This document shows, in pieces, positions 1 through 11,666 of a stretch of 64,000 bases of DNA. How positions within the stretch are numbered: the first letter of the stretch is position 1; every line of letters begins with the position of its first letter. The translations under genes were made by a program, and so were the position numbers. This DNA comes from Dryas octopetala (lineage: Eukaryota > Streptophyta > Magnoliopsida > Rosales > Rosaceae). The stretch covers positions 2,170,001 to 2,234,000 of the forward strand of contig OY992832.1 of the NCBI GenBank assembly GCA_963921425.1, in the 5' to 3' direction. The notes beneath the pieces are model-generated. The model saw only the letters and a list, made by a program, of their open reading frames with translations, was not told the origin of the DNA and did no database searches.

Positions 1-575
1 TACGAGGGAAAAATCCATTTTCACTCCGGAGAGAAAAAGGAAATACATGAATCCCATTATTCCAATATTTCTTATTAGGAACTGGGATTGTTCAGGGAAC
101 ACAACCGAGGTGAACTTCTTGCTACGGCCTAATATGCTTGGTCCAATGAATATGCCACCCTAAACAAATTTATTTCAATTCAATAGATAATAATTATGTA
201 TATATGTAACATTATTATATAAATTAATTAACTTACAAGGATCTCTGAGACAATTCTTGGTTGGTTGAGAGGTCTGAGGAGGAAGCGGAGGGTACGAGTG
301 GTGATGACGACCAGTGATATCTCTAACAAGATGACCGTGTAGGGAAATTTCAAAGGGTTGTCACCAAGAAATAAGGCAAAGGGGTGTGAGTTGACCTGAG
401 CCTCTTGGCAGGAAATTAAATTATAAGCTTGGGGGAGGCCCATCTTCGACTCGTTACCGGCCACCGCTGCTCCCTCCGCCACCGTTTTCAGGGATGACTG
501 AAAACCGTTAGAGTTGCCGTTCCAACCGTGGGGCCCGGACCCGGGGGGATGGTAAAGTGGGAATCCTCTAACCAT
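1..575 (-). CDS. Cation/H+ antiporter, CHX family (5' part, continues beyond window)
   Basis: CHX proteins are CPA2-type monovalent cation/H+ exchangers of endomembranes or plasma membrane. Two exons are visible on the minus strand: exon 1 at 237-575 (113 codons) and exon 2 from 159 down to the window edge, joined in phase 0 across a short GT-AG intron (160-236). The joined protein has the family N-terminal signature: GDNPLKF, then a hydrophobic helix, RPLNQPRIVSEIL, then GGIFIGPSILGRS, and a further hydrophobic stretch with FLFLSGVKMDFSLV. The start at 575 gives a long polar N-terminus; an internal Met near 443 is an alternative. Only the first two or three membrane segments are present, so the CHX subgroup cannot be named. 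Confidence 0.88.
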
Positions 576-1308
576 GCAAAAAAATGGTGCCTGAAAACCC
601 TAACCATGCAAATTTGGGGAAGAAAATAGAGAGAGAGAGAGAGAGAGAGAGAGCAGAAAAGGGTCAAAGGGCTGTGGACATGCGTTAAAAAGGGATATGA
701 AGAAGCTTTCTTTTCTGGTTTTTTTTTTGTTTTTTGCCCAAGGTTTCTTTTTTCTCTCTTTTTTGGATGAAAAGGATATAAAGAAGTTCAGAATGTTGTT
801 TGGTTCCCCATTTTTCATAATTTCATTTTGTGAGGTATTATTTAGCAGTAACGCACATGCGGTACCGCCACCGGCATGGCTCCATGTGTTAAAATTTAAA
901 AAGAATTGAATTGGTTTATTAACGAATATTGGAGAAGTTGTGTTTATTTTAATATTGTATCTAGTGCTCCTTATAAGAAAAATATCATGGATACTACTTA
1001 CTAGTCGATATTTTTTACTTTCGATCCATGGGGAGGAGATCCAAATTGGCTTTAAGGGAATAAATTCTACGGCCATTCCAAATTACTTCAACAGCTTGTG
1101 AATATTGAATTATTAATCAATATTATATAGAGAATTTTTTTTGGTTACATGATGCAAAGCATTTAACCTCTTTACAATGAGTGGCTTAATAGAATTTTAT
1201 AGACTCGACTAGAAGCTTAGAAAAAAAAAATAAAAAATAAAAAAATGAATAGAAAACTTTTAGATTCGGGCCCAACCAAAAGGAAAGCTTGTTGGATTTA
1301 ACTAATAG
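576..1308. other. Upstream region of the CHX gene, no gene seen
   Basis: A GA microsatellite at about 628-653 lies just 5' of the CHX start and may be in its leader (CT-rich in the transcript). Open frames here on both strands are low-complexity and resemble no family I know. Confidence 0.5.
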
Positions 1309-1401
1309 ACCCATGGGCGACGGCCCATGACGGCCCATGACGACCCACGTACAAAACCTTCAAGTTCTGCCGGCTAACCCTGTCCGAAATCAGAAGGGTC
1401 C

Positions 1402-1475
<74 letters not shown>

Positions 1476-1496
1476 CAACTCAAGGGTAAGAAATCT
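1309..1496 (+). promoter_or_regulatory. Promoter-like block with GGCCCA repeats and a long CT leader
   Basis: Two GGCCCATGAC-type elements and related GACCCACG/CCCATGGGC copies (1309-1347) resemble the site II elements (TGGGCC/GGCCCA) of plant housekeeping promoters. They are followed by a pyrimidine tract and then a sequence like a splice donor (AAG/GGTAAG near 1483). No coding sequence follows within 2 kb on the plus strand, so this may be an orphan promoter or the start of a non-coding transcript. Confidence 0.35.
1404..1471. repeat. (CT)n microsatellite
   Basis: Uninterrupted CT dinucleotide run of about 34 units, seen directly. It is the longest dinucleotide repeat in the window and is likely to be polymorphic. 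Confidence 0.95.
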
Positions 1497-3700
1497 CTTT
1501 GTTCTAAATTTCTAATTCATTTTATATATATGGACCTTTTAACACAAATTTTAATGAATCGATATTCAAAATAGTCAACTCCATTTTTCAGCATACACGA
1601 TGACTCTTCATGAATTAATAAACCTCAGAGCCAAAGATGCATGGCCTGGATATCATAATGAACCCTTGATTAATTCATTGAAGTACTAAATACATATTCT
1701 ACCGAAGGGGTACGTGAGAGGGAAGATGCAAACAGTTAACAAAGGTGGAGGTTCTGTTGAAGCACATTACACACATCTTCTCCGAAGATGAAGATCTCAT
1801 CATTGTCTAAGTGATAATCATGGCATATCAAATATTGCAGGTAAGTTGGTTCCTTTGTCCCCAAATAACAGGATACACTTTGTACCCTAAAGTTACATCA
1901 AGTTTCTGATCAGTACGCCCAATAACAGTTCATCCCAGCCGTGCACGTGGCTTAATAGCTTATAATGGCCAACCACATGATTCATATTTACATTCTATAA
2001 CAGAGAACGGATAATGACCATACATCAAAGCATATATATATATATAATTGGAATCACGTATGTATGAAGAAGTCAACTTCACCATCATCGTCTGCAACAA
2101 AAATAAATTAACTATCCATTTTAAACCTGTTATCGATCTTATAGAATGGATAAACTACATATATGCGTTTTCTTTATCAAAGAGTCAAATATCATTCATA
2201 ATATATAGCTAGTGTTATATTGATATATAGTGAATCTTTATTACACATTCGATCAGTTAAAGCTAATAATATCCAATCAATTATTTAAATTTGAAATATT
2301 TTTATATCTACAATGTTAAAGTCATCAAATTAGAAAATCAACAATGTGTTGTTATTTATCAGTATCTTATTGTTTTCAACAAGCCAACAAATGAGATTAA
2401 AAATGAACTCTCTAAATACTATTTCTTGGCTTTCATAAATAATAAATAAACAAATACTCTTTCTTCATAAAGAAAGCTCGAACCTAACAGGGTTTTAAGT
2501 TATTGTTTTTAATAGAGAGATGATAATAATTATAATAATGATGATGGTATTGGTGATGGTGATTGTGATGGTGATGATGAGAATGAGGAATTAATTAATG
2601 AATAGAAAAGAAAACAACGAGACCGTGACCTGAAAGGAAGCAGGAAAGTAGTCAACATCAACAGTTCCTATTTAACATCTCCATTATTAATATAAAAGCT
2701 GCCTGCATAAAGCTTCAGTCAAGGCATGAAACCCTAGCTCAACTTCCCCTAGAATATTCTTGTTTTGGGCCTCATCTATACCCAAAAAAAAAAAAAAAAA
2801 CCCCTGCCTTATAATTTCTCTCTCACAACTCACAAGTCTTCTTCTGGAGAAGATCGACTAGGGTTTGAGCTAGCTGGAATCAGACTCGGCAATGAAAAGC
2901 ATATATAATTGTGGAAAATTTTAAAACTACTCTTAAAACAGAATATACTCAATTATTTTGGTCAAAATGTCAATAATTTATAATTAAACACATTACATTA
3001 ATATAAAATATTGTTTCCATATCTCAAAAAGACTTACTCAAGATATGACTAGGGTTTCGATCGAATTTTCTAGTAAAACATAAATTATCATAAGATATTC
3101 GAAAGAAATCAACAACACCAAAGCTGGACAAATTAAGTAAGATACAGCACTACTGAAAATATAGCTAGTATATCAGCTAGCAAGAAATTAATTACTAGTT
3201 GCTAGAACAAGAAGAAAGAAAAAAGGGGGAAGATGGAGAAAATTAAAGAACCATAAATTAAATCATCTATCTTAACTGTACTAATTAATCAGGAAATAAA
3301 CTTGGTTTAACTTACCCTTTAAAGGAAATCCCAGAACCGTAGTCCCAAAATTATTTATGTCCTGCTGTTGTTTCTTCAATGAAGTTTATTTCGACCAATT
3401 AAGAAGAGAAAAAAAAAAAAGCAACTAAGCTAGTGCACAAGCTTCAGTGGTAGATAGAAATGAGACATGTCAAAATCGGAGTACAAGTCATTTATCCTTG
3501 ATCGGTGATTATATACATCCTGCTAAGATTAGTAAACAAGACCAAAGGAAAACCAAGAAGAAATGAACATTAATTGAACTTATTGCAACCAATCATAACC
3601 TAATAAAATAAAATCAAAGTACAATTATAAGAAGCAAAACTAAAAACGACACGCGCGTAGTTAATTTCATACCTGCGGAGCCTTGAGATTATTAATGCAG
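1497..3700. other. AT-rich intergenic DNA, probably including the 3' part of pri-miR390
   Basis: No coding gene recognised. On the minus strand a good splice donor (CAG/GTATGA at 3673/3672) lies about 60 bases downstream of the miR390* arm, so the MIR390 primary transcript may be spliced and extend into this region. A GAT-rich simple repeat lies at about 2520-2590 and a poly-A tract near 2785. Confidence 0.4.
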
Positions 3701-3730
3701 CAGAAAGATATATATAGTAAGAAGAAGCCG

Positions 3731-3751
3731 TGAAACCCAGGATAGATAGCG
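3731..3751 (-). ncRNA. miR390* (3' arm)
   Basis: Star strand paired to miR390 with a two-nucleotide overhang. It reads CGCTATC at its 5' end and GTTTCA at its 3' end. One G replaces the A usually found in the middle, giving a U-G wobble in the duplex. Confidence 0.9.
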
Positions 3752-3803
3752 CCATTAATCAATGGATCGATGACAAAGATCAAAACCCTTTCATTTGTTT
3801 ATG

Positions 3804-3824
3804 GGCGCTATCCCTCCTGAGCTT
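3804..3824 (-). ncRNA. miR390: Mature miR390 (5' arm)
   Basis: Twenty-one nucleotides identical to the conserved plant miR390, starting AAGCTCAGG and ending AGCGCC on the minus strand. It begins with 5' A, the base AGO7 selects. Confidence 0.97.
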
Positions 3825-3969
3825 TACAGATTCTTCCTTACTGTTAATAAAAGCCCTTCTAAATGAATTGAATAATATATATGAGAGATGGATATGGGTA
3901 GGTAGCCAGCTAGCAAGCTATAACTGAGTTAGTGGGTGGGTTTAGAAAAGTTAGGAAGGAAAGGAGGTG

Positions 3970-3977
3970 TATTTATA
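3970..3977 (-). promoter_or_regulatory. TATA box for MIR390
   Basis: TATAAATA on the minus strand, about 145 bases upstream of the mature miRNA. This would put transcription start near 3940. No other gene on this strand would use it. Confidence 0.5.
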
Positions 3978-3984
3978 AGAGGGT

Positions 3985-6900
3985 GGGGAGGGAGGTAGGA
4001 ACGTGAGGGCATAGAGATTGAGTTACTTTTATTGGAACATGGGAACGAATAAGATGGAAGAGCTTAGACCAACTAAAACCATCGATGAAGTTTGTGTGGA
4101 GGGACGGTTTATTTTTCTTTATTAAATTTAATATCATTATTATTATTTGCTTTGAAGTTTGAACATTCAATAGTGCTTTATTTTCTTGTTACTTTATACG
4201 CTGCTGCCGACTACGATACTCAAACCTCAATTCTGGGATATGTGTACGGTAGTTGTCGATCGATGGAAGTGGAATGGACTGAGGTTCTTGTACAATGTAC
4301 ATACAAACTATTAACCTTTGTTTTCTCCACTATTGCAAATTTGCCCAAAGTAATTTAATTAACTTTTAATTTTCCTGGCGAAGGTAGCAATGTGGCAAGA
4401 CCTAGCTACTACCATCCCATATCATAAACGTACTCAGTCTTTGTTTGCAAATCCAAAAATCCGTGCTTCAACCCTAGCCCAATGCTAGGGGTGGAAAATA
4501 ACTTAGGTATCCCTGGGATACCACCTGTGTGAAATCATGAATGAGAGAGAGAGATAGAGAGAGAGAGAGGAGGAGCATGTGGATACCACCTATTGGTATT
4601 CCCGGGACATGCAAGTTATTCTCGTCATAAATGGATAAAAACTGTGTGATGAATGATAGATTTTAAATTCGATTTCTTTTATAATAACAAGTCTGAACTT
4701 TTAACATTCTAAAATTGTAATGCAATAATACCAAAGTCACCAAACGTATTCAATAAATAAAATTGCTCTCGGTCAATGATGAGTTCATGTACTTAATTAC
4801 TCCGAGCTATTTAGTCGTATATTGACACATTATTTAATAACCTTAGCTACTATTATAGTTATAACAAACACACTTCGAAGCCAAAAATCTTCTCTCTAGA
4901 GTTTCCAGGATTTGCTTTATATCCAATTCTAAGGGCATGTGACACATTGAAACTCACACTCTAGTTTATGAGTTTTCACAAGAATTTGGATATGGACGGC
5001 TACTTTGAAAGTTTGAAGGCACCCACTTGAGGCATAGATAATTATGCGGCATTAAGTTTTTTAGGTTAATTCAAGCAGCGAGAGAAGGTGACAAAATAAA
5101 TTTTACAATTATAAAAGTTCAAATTTCGATCTTTTCTAATGCAGAAAACAAATAAATACTAGACGTATTACTGTAAAAAGAAAAAAATAATTGAGGTATT
5201 GATTGATGAGTTGATAGCTTAAGTATTAATTTAATTAAGTTGTGAGTGGGTCAATTAACCATTTGTACCAATGGTCAAACGAATGCACTTCACCATCCCA
5301 ACATCACTTGTCAGAGAAGAATTAATTTATACTTTTGGAACCCCCCATATATATTCGTCAAAAGCAATCATCATTAGTTAATAATCCCAATTAGAGAGAG
5401 TCTTGAGTCGGCAACATAAATAATGACTTTGATGCCCTTGCATTGCAGTATTGCACTTATAACTACCAAAAATGAATGACCAAAAGACTCGTATTCGTTG
5501 TCCAGCAATTGCCTCAAGTTTGAGTGCTTCAACACTTTATTGACATTTTTCTGTTCTGAAATTGCGATCCATCGCTATGATTATCTAATGAGACTTTCAA
5601 TATTGATTCTCTTTTTCCTCCTCTTAACATTTTTTTATCATATGGGCAATTTATATGACACAAACTTTATTACTACTAGAGGGAAAAATTAACTATATTT
5701 GTTGGAGGTTGTTCACTGAAGAATAACTATAAAATAAACTTGGCCCTTTTGGGGATTGGAGGGGAACTGCGAAGACACCAACCTATTCTCCTTTGTGGGG
5801 GCTCTGGGTTTGGGTTTAAAGATACAAATATATGTGTGTGCGTGACAGCGTGGACAAGAAGGGCACCACAAAATCAGGATTTAATTGGTTAATTTCTTTA
5901 AAACTTTATTCATCAAATGATATATGAATACACATTTTAGTATCTTAATTATTATATATTTGATGAGTCTTGTAGTAAATTTGTAGTAAGTTGAAGAATT
6001 AGAATACGTATTTTTCTTGGCAAAAAAAAGAATCGAAATACATACGAAAACATTTTATAATTTTTAAATTATAATTATTGATGAATTCACAATAATATAA
6101 TTGTACACCTTTGATAAAAAAAAAATGATAATTTTACACCAGCAACTATAATTTTGTCTTTTTCTCTTCTTGTTACATTAGAAGGAATCAAATTCTAACT
6201 CTTTACATTTTACCTTACCAAAGTCACCACTCGAGCAAACCTAATAACACCATCAACTATATTTATATCAGTTTCTACTATACACCAACTCAAAATTGTT
6301 TAATTATTGTGAAGCAAAAAAAAAACAGAAAGGTTTAATTATTAAGAGGAGAGATGTGGCATAGTGCAGTGCATTGGGGTTTAGACTTAAGAGTAGGAAG
6401 AGTAGAGTAGACCCTCCCTAAGAGTCCCAAGTCCCAAGCACTCTCTGCGTCTCTCTGTTTTTTTTCTTTCGTAAGTACATCAGATTGCAGAAGAGAATAG
6501 GCACAGTCTCAGCAAAGTCTAAAGTCCCCCCCATACCTTTTAAAGTCTCTTGTCTTTTCTCTGCTTCGTTGTCCTTTATTTACTTTTCAATTCTCTGGAC
6601 TGACTACTCTGCTGCCTTAAAGGACATAAATGCCCTCGTACACTCTGACCTGCCTGCATCAATTGCCATTCATTCCTGAATTTTCTCTATTCGGACAAAC
6701 AAAAATCTGGGTGTTTTCGTCATTACCGCTTTCTTAATTTTATTCCTTTTTTTTTTTGGCCACTTAATTTTATTTTTTATTTTTTGGTCAAAATTTTATC
6801 CTTTTCTAAGGAGTAAGGACAAGGCTAGTAGTGCAGTGCTGCTGCTGCTTCTTAATGAAAGCAGTGACCCTACTCTGCTTAATTTTATGCTTCACTCTCT

Positions 6901-8139
6901 GGCTGACCAGTGACCTTACTCTGCCGAAAACTTAATAAAATCCATCTTTTTTATTAATTGATGGAATGATGGGTTAAATTTTCTCCACCTACTTCCACAG
7001 TTCCACCTTTTTTTGTATTCCTGATCTACACTTTAAGATTTAGGACTCAATTCAATCTTGAATCTACAATTTCTATCGCATAATTCAAAGATCTAGGACA
7101 ATCTACAATTTCTCCAAATTCAAAGATTTTAAGGATATCCAAGGGTTGTTGGCCCAAAAAAAAATAAAAAATCCGAAGGTTCTCCAGTTCAAAGATTTTA
7201 AGATTTCAAGATTTTAAAATTTTGAATTCCAGATATATTGAAAAAAATAATCCAAAACCAATTGATTATAACTTATAAGCATAAAAGCTTAAAAGGCTTT
7301 TTTGGATGGAAGTATTTGTGGGGAGATATTTGAATTTAGTGAAAATAAATTTGTTTAGATTTAATTTAAAGAAGTAATTTGGATTTGTCCTGAAATTGAA
7401 AGGTTCAAGCCCATAGATTTCAAATATCATGTGTAATTAAGTATTTGAAATCTCACCGCCCCATTCTCTCTCTTCTTCACCTCCGGCGACCACCATCGTC
7501 GACGACCATCGCCGGTCACCACATTCGGCCACCACCGTCGGTCACCACCTCCAGCCACCCTCCAACAACTACCTCTAGCAACCACTGCCGGCCACCCTTC
7601 GACATCCACCTTCGGCCAATCTCCTCCTTGATCTATGTTTTATTTTTAGAAAAATAAGTACAAAGTGTGGTTGCTAGGTTTTGAACCTTCAATCTTATAC
7701 ACACAAATCAACTCTCAACCAACTCTTTATAAATTATTATTAAAGATTATAATTTTTCAATACATAATAACACTCCACATTTCCACTAATTATGTTTTTA
7801 TTGATGAGTAAGTTAGTGAGTAACACATTGCTGGATCCATACAGACGCTAGCAGGCATCATGGTAGCTAGAACTTCCCACACAATTAATATAAATGAATA
7901 TTAATTATATCCACTATATATCCTAGTTGTTTCCTTGAAATTGGTAGGATTTCAAACTTGACTTTTGGACAATTGGCAGCGCGCACTTACTAAATTCATT
8001 ATAATGTCAATGTGTTTAAAATAAATTAGATCATTTAATTTGGTCATTACCAATGGAAGCGTCAACTTAAGATTTAAGATGTCGAGACGTCCCATAGTGC
8101 GAGCCTGCGAGGCTAGCTCGATCGGTCATCCTGAAAAAT
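3985..8139. other. Long AT-rich intergenic region, no gene recognised
   Basis: Open frames here are short and match nothing I know. A low-complexity island at about 7456-7615, rich in CGGCCACCACC-like units, makes a Pro/His/Thr-rich frame on one strand and a Gly/Trp/Arg-rich one on the other. This pattern is more like a decayed repeat than a protein. Confidence 0.5.
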
Positions 8140-8305
8140 TTATTTTATATGATATAATAATGTGGTGTTAATGTCTTATTAAGTTACTTAAATTATAATA
8201 TGTGAATAATTTTAAAAATATTTTTAAATATTTAAAATTTTTAAAATTAATAATTATACATATATTATAATTTAAGTAACTTGATAATATTATATTATTA
8301 TGCTA
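8140..8305. mobile_element. AT-rich inverted-repeat MITE, copy A
   Basis: The two arms are near-complementary: AAGTTACTTAAATTATAATA at about 8179 and TATTATAATTTAAGTAACTT at about 8264. They flank a very AT-rich core with runs of TTTAAAA. A related sequence occurs at about 46,240-46,405, which supports a dispersed element. The superfamily is unknown. Confidence 0.55.
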
Positions 8306-9076
8306 TTTGTGTGTGTTCATGTGCTGATGCCTGATATATTATTATGCTATTTACTATTACGGTCACACACCATTTAACTTTCATAAACTACACACACGCG
8401 CGTAGCTACCACACGGTGGCTGGTGGCTAGTGGCTGGTACTCATAACTTAAAAGGTGTTGACCAACCTTAGTCGGCAGGCCCTGTTATTTGTGCTGTCAA
8501 TTAAGCTAGCTAATTAGCCTAATTCTGATTTCTAAATAAGAACCCCAAGCTTATATTTATTCCACGTGTGGGTCACAGGGTTCATCATTAATATGTCCTC
8601 CTCCCTTTATATATTCTATTGCATCACCCTACGCTTTTGATTTTTCTGGCTGATATTGGCACCCACTTAAAATTGGAAGTTCCTATCTCATCCAATATTT
8701 TGTTCATCACCCTTACCTGCTAATCAAGTTTTAATACAATGCTTCTCTGAACCAAAATTTTACTCACAAGAAGAAGAAAAAGAATTCTAAATCTTTGGCA
8801 AACACCAAACCAAATAAAATTTTACCGGTGTCCATCACCAATTAGTAGATAATGCAAGTACAATTAACCATAACAAAGAATTCAACAAAAAAAAAAAACA
8901 AACTATATTAATGGTACAAAATGCAAGAATGTGAACAATGTTGGACCTCTCTTTTATTGCTAATTATTTTTGAATTAAATATTCCAATTTTTTGACCGTA
9001 TTTCTCAGGTCCTTGTACGAGCAATACAAATGGTCTAGTGCACCATTTATTAGAAAAAAAAAAAAAAAAAAAAGAA

Positions 9077-9303
9077 TAATTAGACAGGATCAGGATGAAT
9101 CTTGTCTTGATAATTTGGGTCAAGTGGTGGGGTCCGCCCCGACAATCTCTTGACCACTTTTGAATACACGTACCGCTTGATCCGGATGGGGCGCCGGGTC
9201 CCCCTCTCTTCCCTCAATTTCATGGTTGGGGGTCCTTGGAGAGCAATGCCCCGTGCATCCCAAGAGTCCACAGACTCAGACTCAACTCCATAGTCTCCAT
9301 CAA
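9077..9303 (-). other. Unrecognised open frame, no confident start
   Basis: On the minus strand a frame open for about 74 codons encodes a polar, basic segment (KLREERGTRRPIRIKRYVYS) followed by a Pro-rich C-terminus (RTPPLDPNYQDKIHPDP). It is GC-richer than its surroundings. No ATG opens the frame until the internal Met in PTMKLREE; an ATG just upstream is in another frame and ends quickly. It could be a terminal exon, a small peptide gene or chance. I do not recognise it. Confidence 0.2.
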
Positions 9304-11666
9304 TTCGTATTTTTGTATATTATATTCGTTTTTGGTTTTTATCAAAACGTTCAAGAGAGTAATAAAAAATTTCATTAGTTCTATCACTATACAGTTCTAA
9401 ATACTATCAGAATAAAATCTTCTTTAAAAAAATAAATAATTTAAAATTTAAATAAATAAAAAATATATATATTATTTGATGGACAAACAGACAATATGAT
9501 AATGAAATTCTATAACCTAATTTGTTTCATTTTTTGGTTTCTGGCCAATGATCCAAAGACATGTAGGTGAATTAGACAGTTCAAAAAATTATATATACTT
9601 CAGAATTGAATGAACTTATGAATTCAGTCTGAAGTCTACGATTGTCTGCATGGTAGCAAAATTGAGTAACCCAATTAAATCATGAAAAGGAGGTTGTTTA
9701 CATTAGGGGTAGGCAGTGCGGGCCTGCCCCTGAAAAATTCTGAAACCTAAAACCTAGAGGAATCCGTGCGTACGTGAACTGAGAGTGACTGGACGCATTG
9801 ATGTTATACTGGAAAGGGAGGAAGTACAGTTGACACATGTAAATAAGATCCAGAGGAGGTACGTAGTAGATTTACATATTCACATGTCCATCTTTATTTT
9901 CTTTACCAATGCAATACCCCAATCCAATCTATGTTTAGCTAGCTAGACTACGTACTAGACATTAACTGTGCATGGCAGCCTCTTTCATGCCCTCTTTTGA
10001 GCTTAAATTTGTCTAAAATTCAAGATTCAAAATAGTATAAATGTAATGAAAAAGACAGACAGACAGACAAAAAAATATATAGTAATACCCTATTACAGGA
10101 AATTCTAGATTTAAAATATAAAAAAGTGAATCGTACGTGCGTTCTAGGTGTAAAGTGCCTTTGCATTGATACAAGAAGTGTGCGTGAACAAAAAATTAAT
10201 GAATTCGTAGCCTTTTAACATGTGTATGAGTAAATGTGAGTCAGAATGGAGTTCCTGCAGTATTATATCGGCCTATATTAACTGTTAAACAATCCTTTAG
10301 ACAGTATAAGATTTGGCCCAGTTGCGTATATCACCCAAGTTAAACTTATTGTTGATGTTAAGATTAAAACTTGCTTCTGTCATGAGTAATTTTAAGGTTT
10401 GAAGTGGAAACAAACAGGTAGGTAGGTATGCTGCATAATTGACTTGATGGGGGATCCAGGACCCCCCAATATAACGTACGTGACCACCAAAAATATGCAC
10501 CAAATTTATGGGCCATAGATTATATCATTATATATAGTGTACATGTTATGACTTATGAGTCACATTTGCAGCCGTGGTTGTGATTAGATTGGCTAGTGGC
10601 TACTTGCATTTGGTTCCAAGAAGATAATATATGCATGTGACTGACTATTGAATAAGTGTCAATATTCATTGGTTGGATCATCCACATAGATATGGGATAT
10701 TATGGGGTCGTGTCCATTGAATGGCTTATGCCTGGTTGGTTTTCCACTCACTCAGTAGTGCCAGTGTTATTGTGAGATGTCGTTGGTATTAACTTAATTG
10801 GATAGAGTAATTGTTACAATTAGGATAGGTTTGGAGTTTAATTCACTTTAATGTAATAAAATAATATTACTGTAAGATACTAATTAAGATGCTCTTGTTC
10901 ATCGCATGTGAGTGGCACAGAGTGAGTTATTATAGCTGGGATGGGCCAGATACTGGTGAATTTCGTAATGGGCTATGGTGGGTTAGCCCAATCTTCATGT
11001 TATTACAGTGTTCTAGTTAATAGTTAGGTTAAGTTTGGAAAACAATATTGGGCCCAACCCAACTCAGTATTCTATATGCATAGGCTGTTGCTTCTCTCTT
11101 GCCCTGTTGCCATTTTACTTGAGCCCCTTGCTAGATCTTTACTAACACATTAGCATGTGTTCAATATGGAAGTAAGTTGTAACAGAGGAAATATTTTTAA
11201 CTGGGTCTTGTTATTTTATAACTTACTTTTATATTTATTTATTTTTAATAGATTTTGTTGTTGGTGAATGGTGATGAAGAAGCAAACAGCAAACTAGAAA
11301 ACTAGCAAACTAGCAAACTGTCAATTGTTTTGGCCATTAATAAACGAACAAAGTTACAAAGGTTAAGGAACAAGCAGCCAGAGAGACAATGAAAGAAGCT
11401 CCACGGTTCCACCCCAGGACCCTTAAAAAAAATCAGGTGAAAAAGAAAGAAAAGTAAAATATAAAGGAAGAAGATATAAGGTATATACCAAATACTAAAT
11501 GTGGGTGAGAAGATATACCAAATACTTGGCTGAGGAGCTTCATGGCACAAACAAAAAGGAAAATGGGTTTTCTTTTTTATTTCCGTGAAAAGCAAAATAA
11601 GAAAAACAGCGAGGAGCAATATGAATGGTCACTGACTCACTCCCACAAACTGCTATTGCCCAAGCA
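9304..11666. other. Intergenic DNA and SLP1 upstream region
   Basis: No gene recognised. It includes (GACA)n at about 10,050 and short repeats of AACTAGCAA near 11,295-11,320. The last few hundred bases should hold the SLP1 promoter, but no clear TATA box was picked out. Confidence 0.4.

Larger units (their letters stand above)
3722..3840 (-). ncRNA. MIR390: MIR390 precursor hairpin
   Basis: miR390 directs AGO7 cleavage of TAS3 transcripts and so starts tasiR-ARF production, which limits ARF2/3/4 in leaf, root and flower development. The minus strand carries the exact canonical 21-nt miR390 (positions 3824-3804) on the 5' arm, a loop of about 50 nt, and a complementary 3' arm holding miR390* (3751-3731) with 2-nt 3' overhangs. 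The duplex has G-U wobbles but no bulge. The stem extends below the duplex, as expected for this family: AAGAATCTGTA on the 5' side and GGCTTCTTCTTAC on the 3' side. No protein is likely here; the short open frame on the opposite strand is a shadow of the hairpin. Confidence 0.96.

Noticed and set aside
600..1076. Minus-strand open frame of 158 codons upstream of the CHX gene
   Set aside because: Low complexity (poly-Lys and Ser-Leu runs from the GA repeat and A/T tracts), no domain.
7427..7657. Pro/His/Thr-rich and Trp/Gly-rich overlapping frames
   Set aside because: Both come from one degenerate CGGCCACCACC-like repeat; neither looks like a protein.
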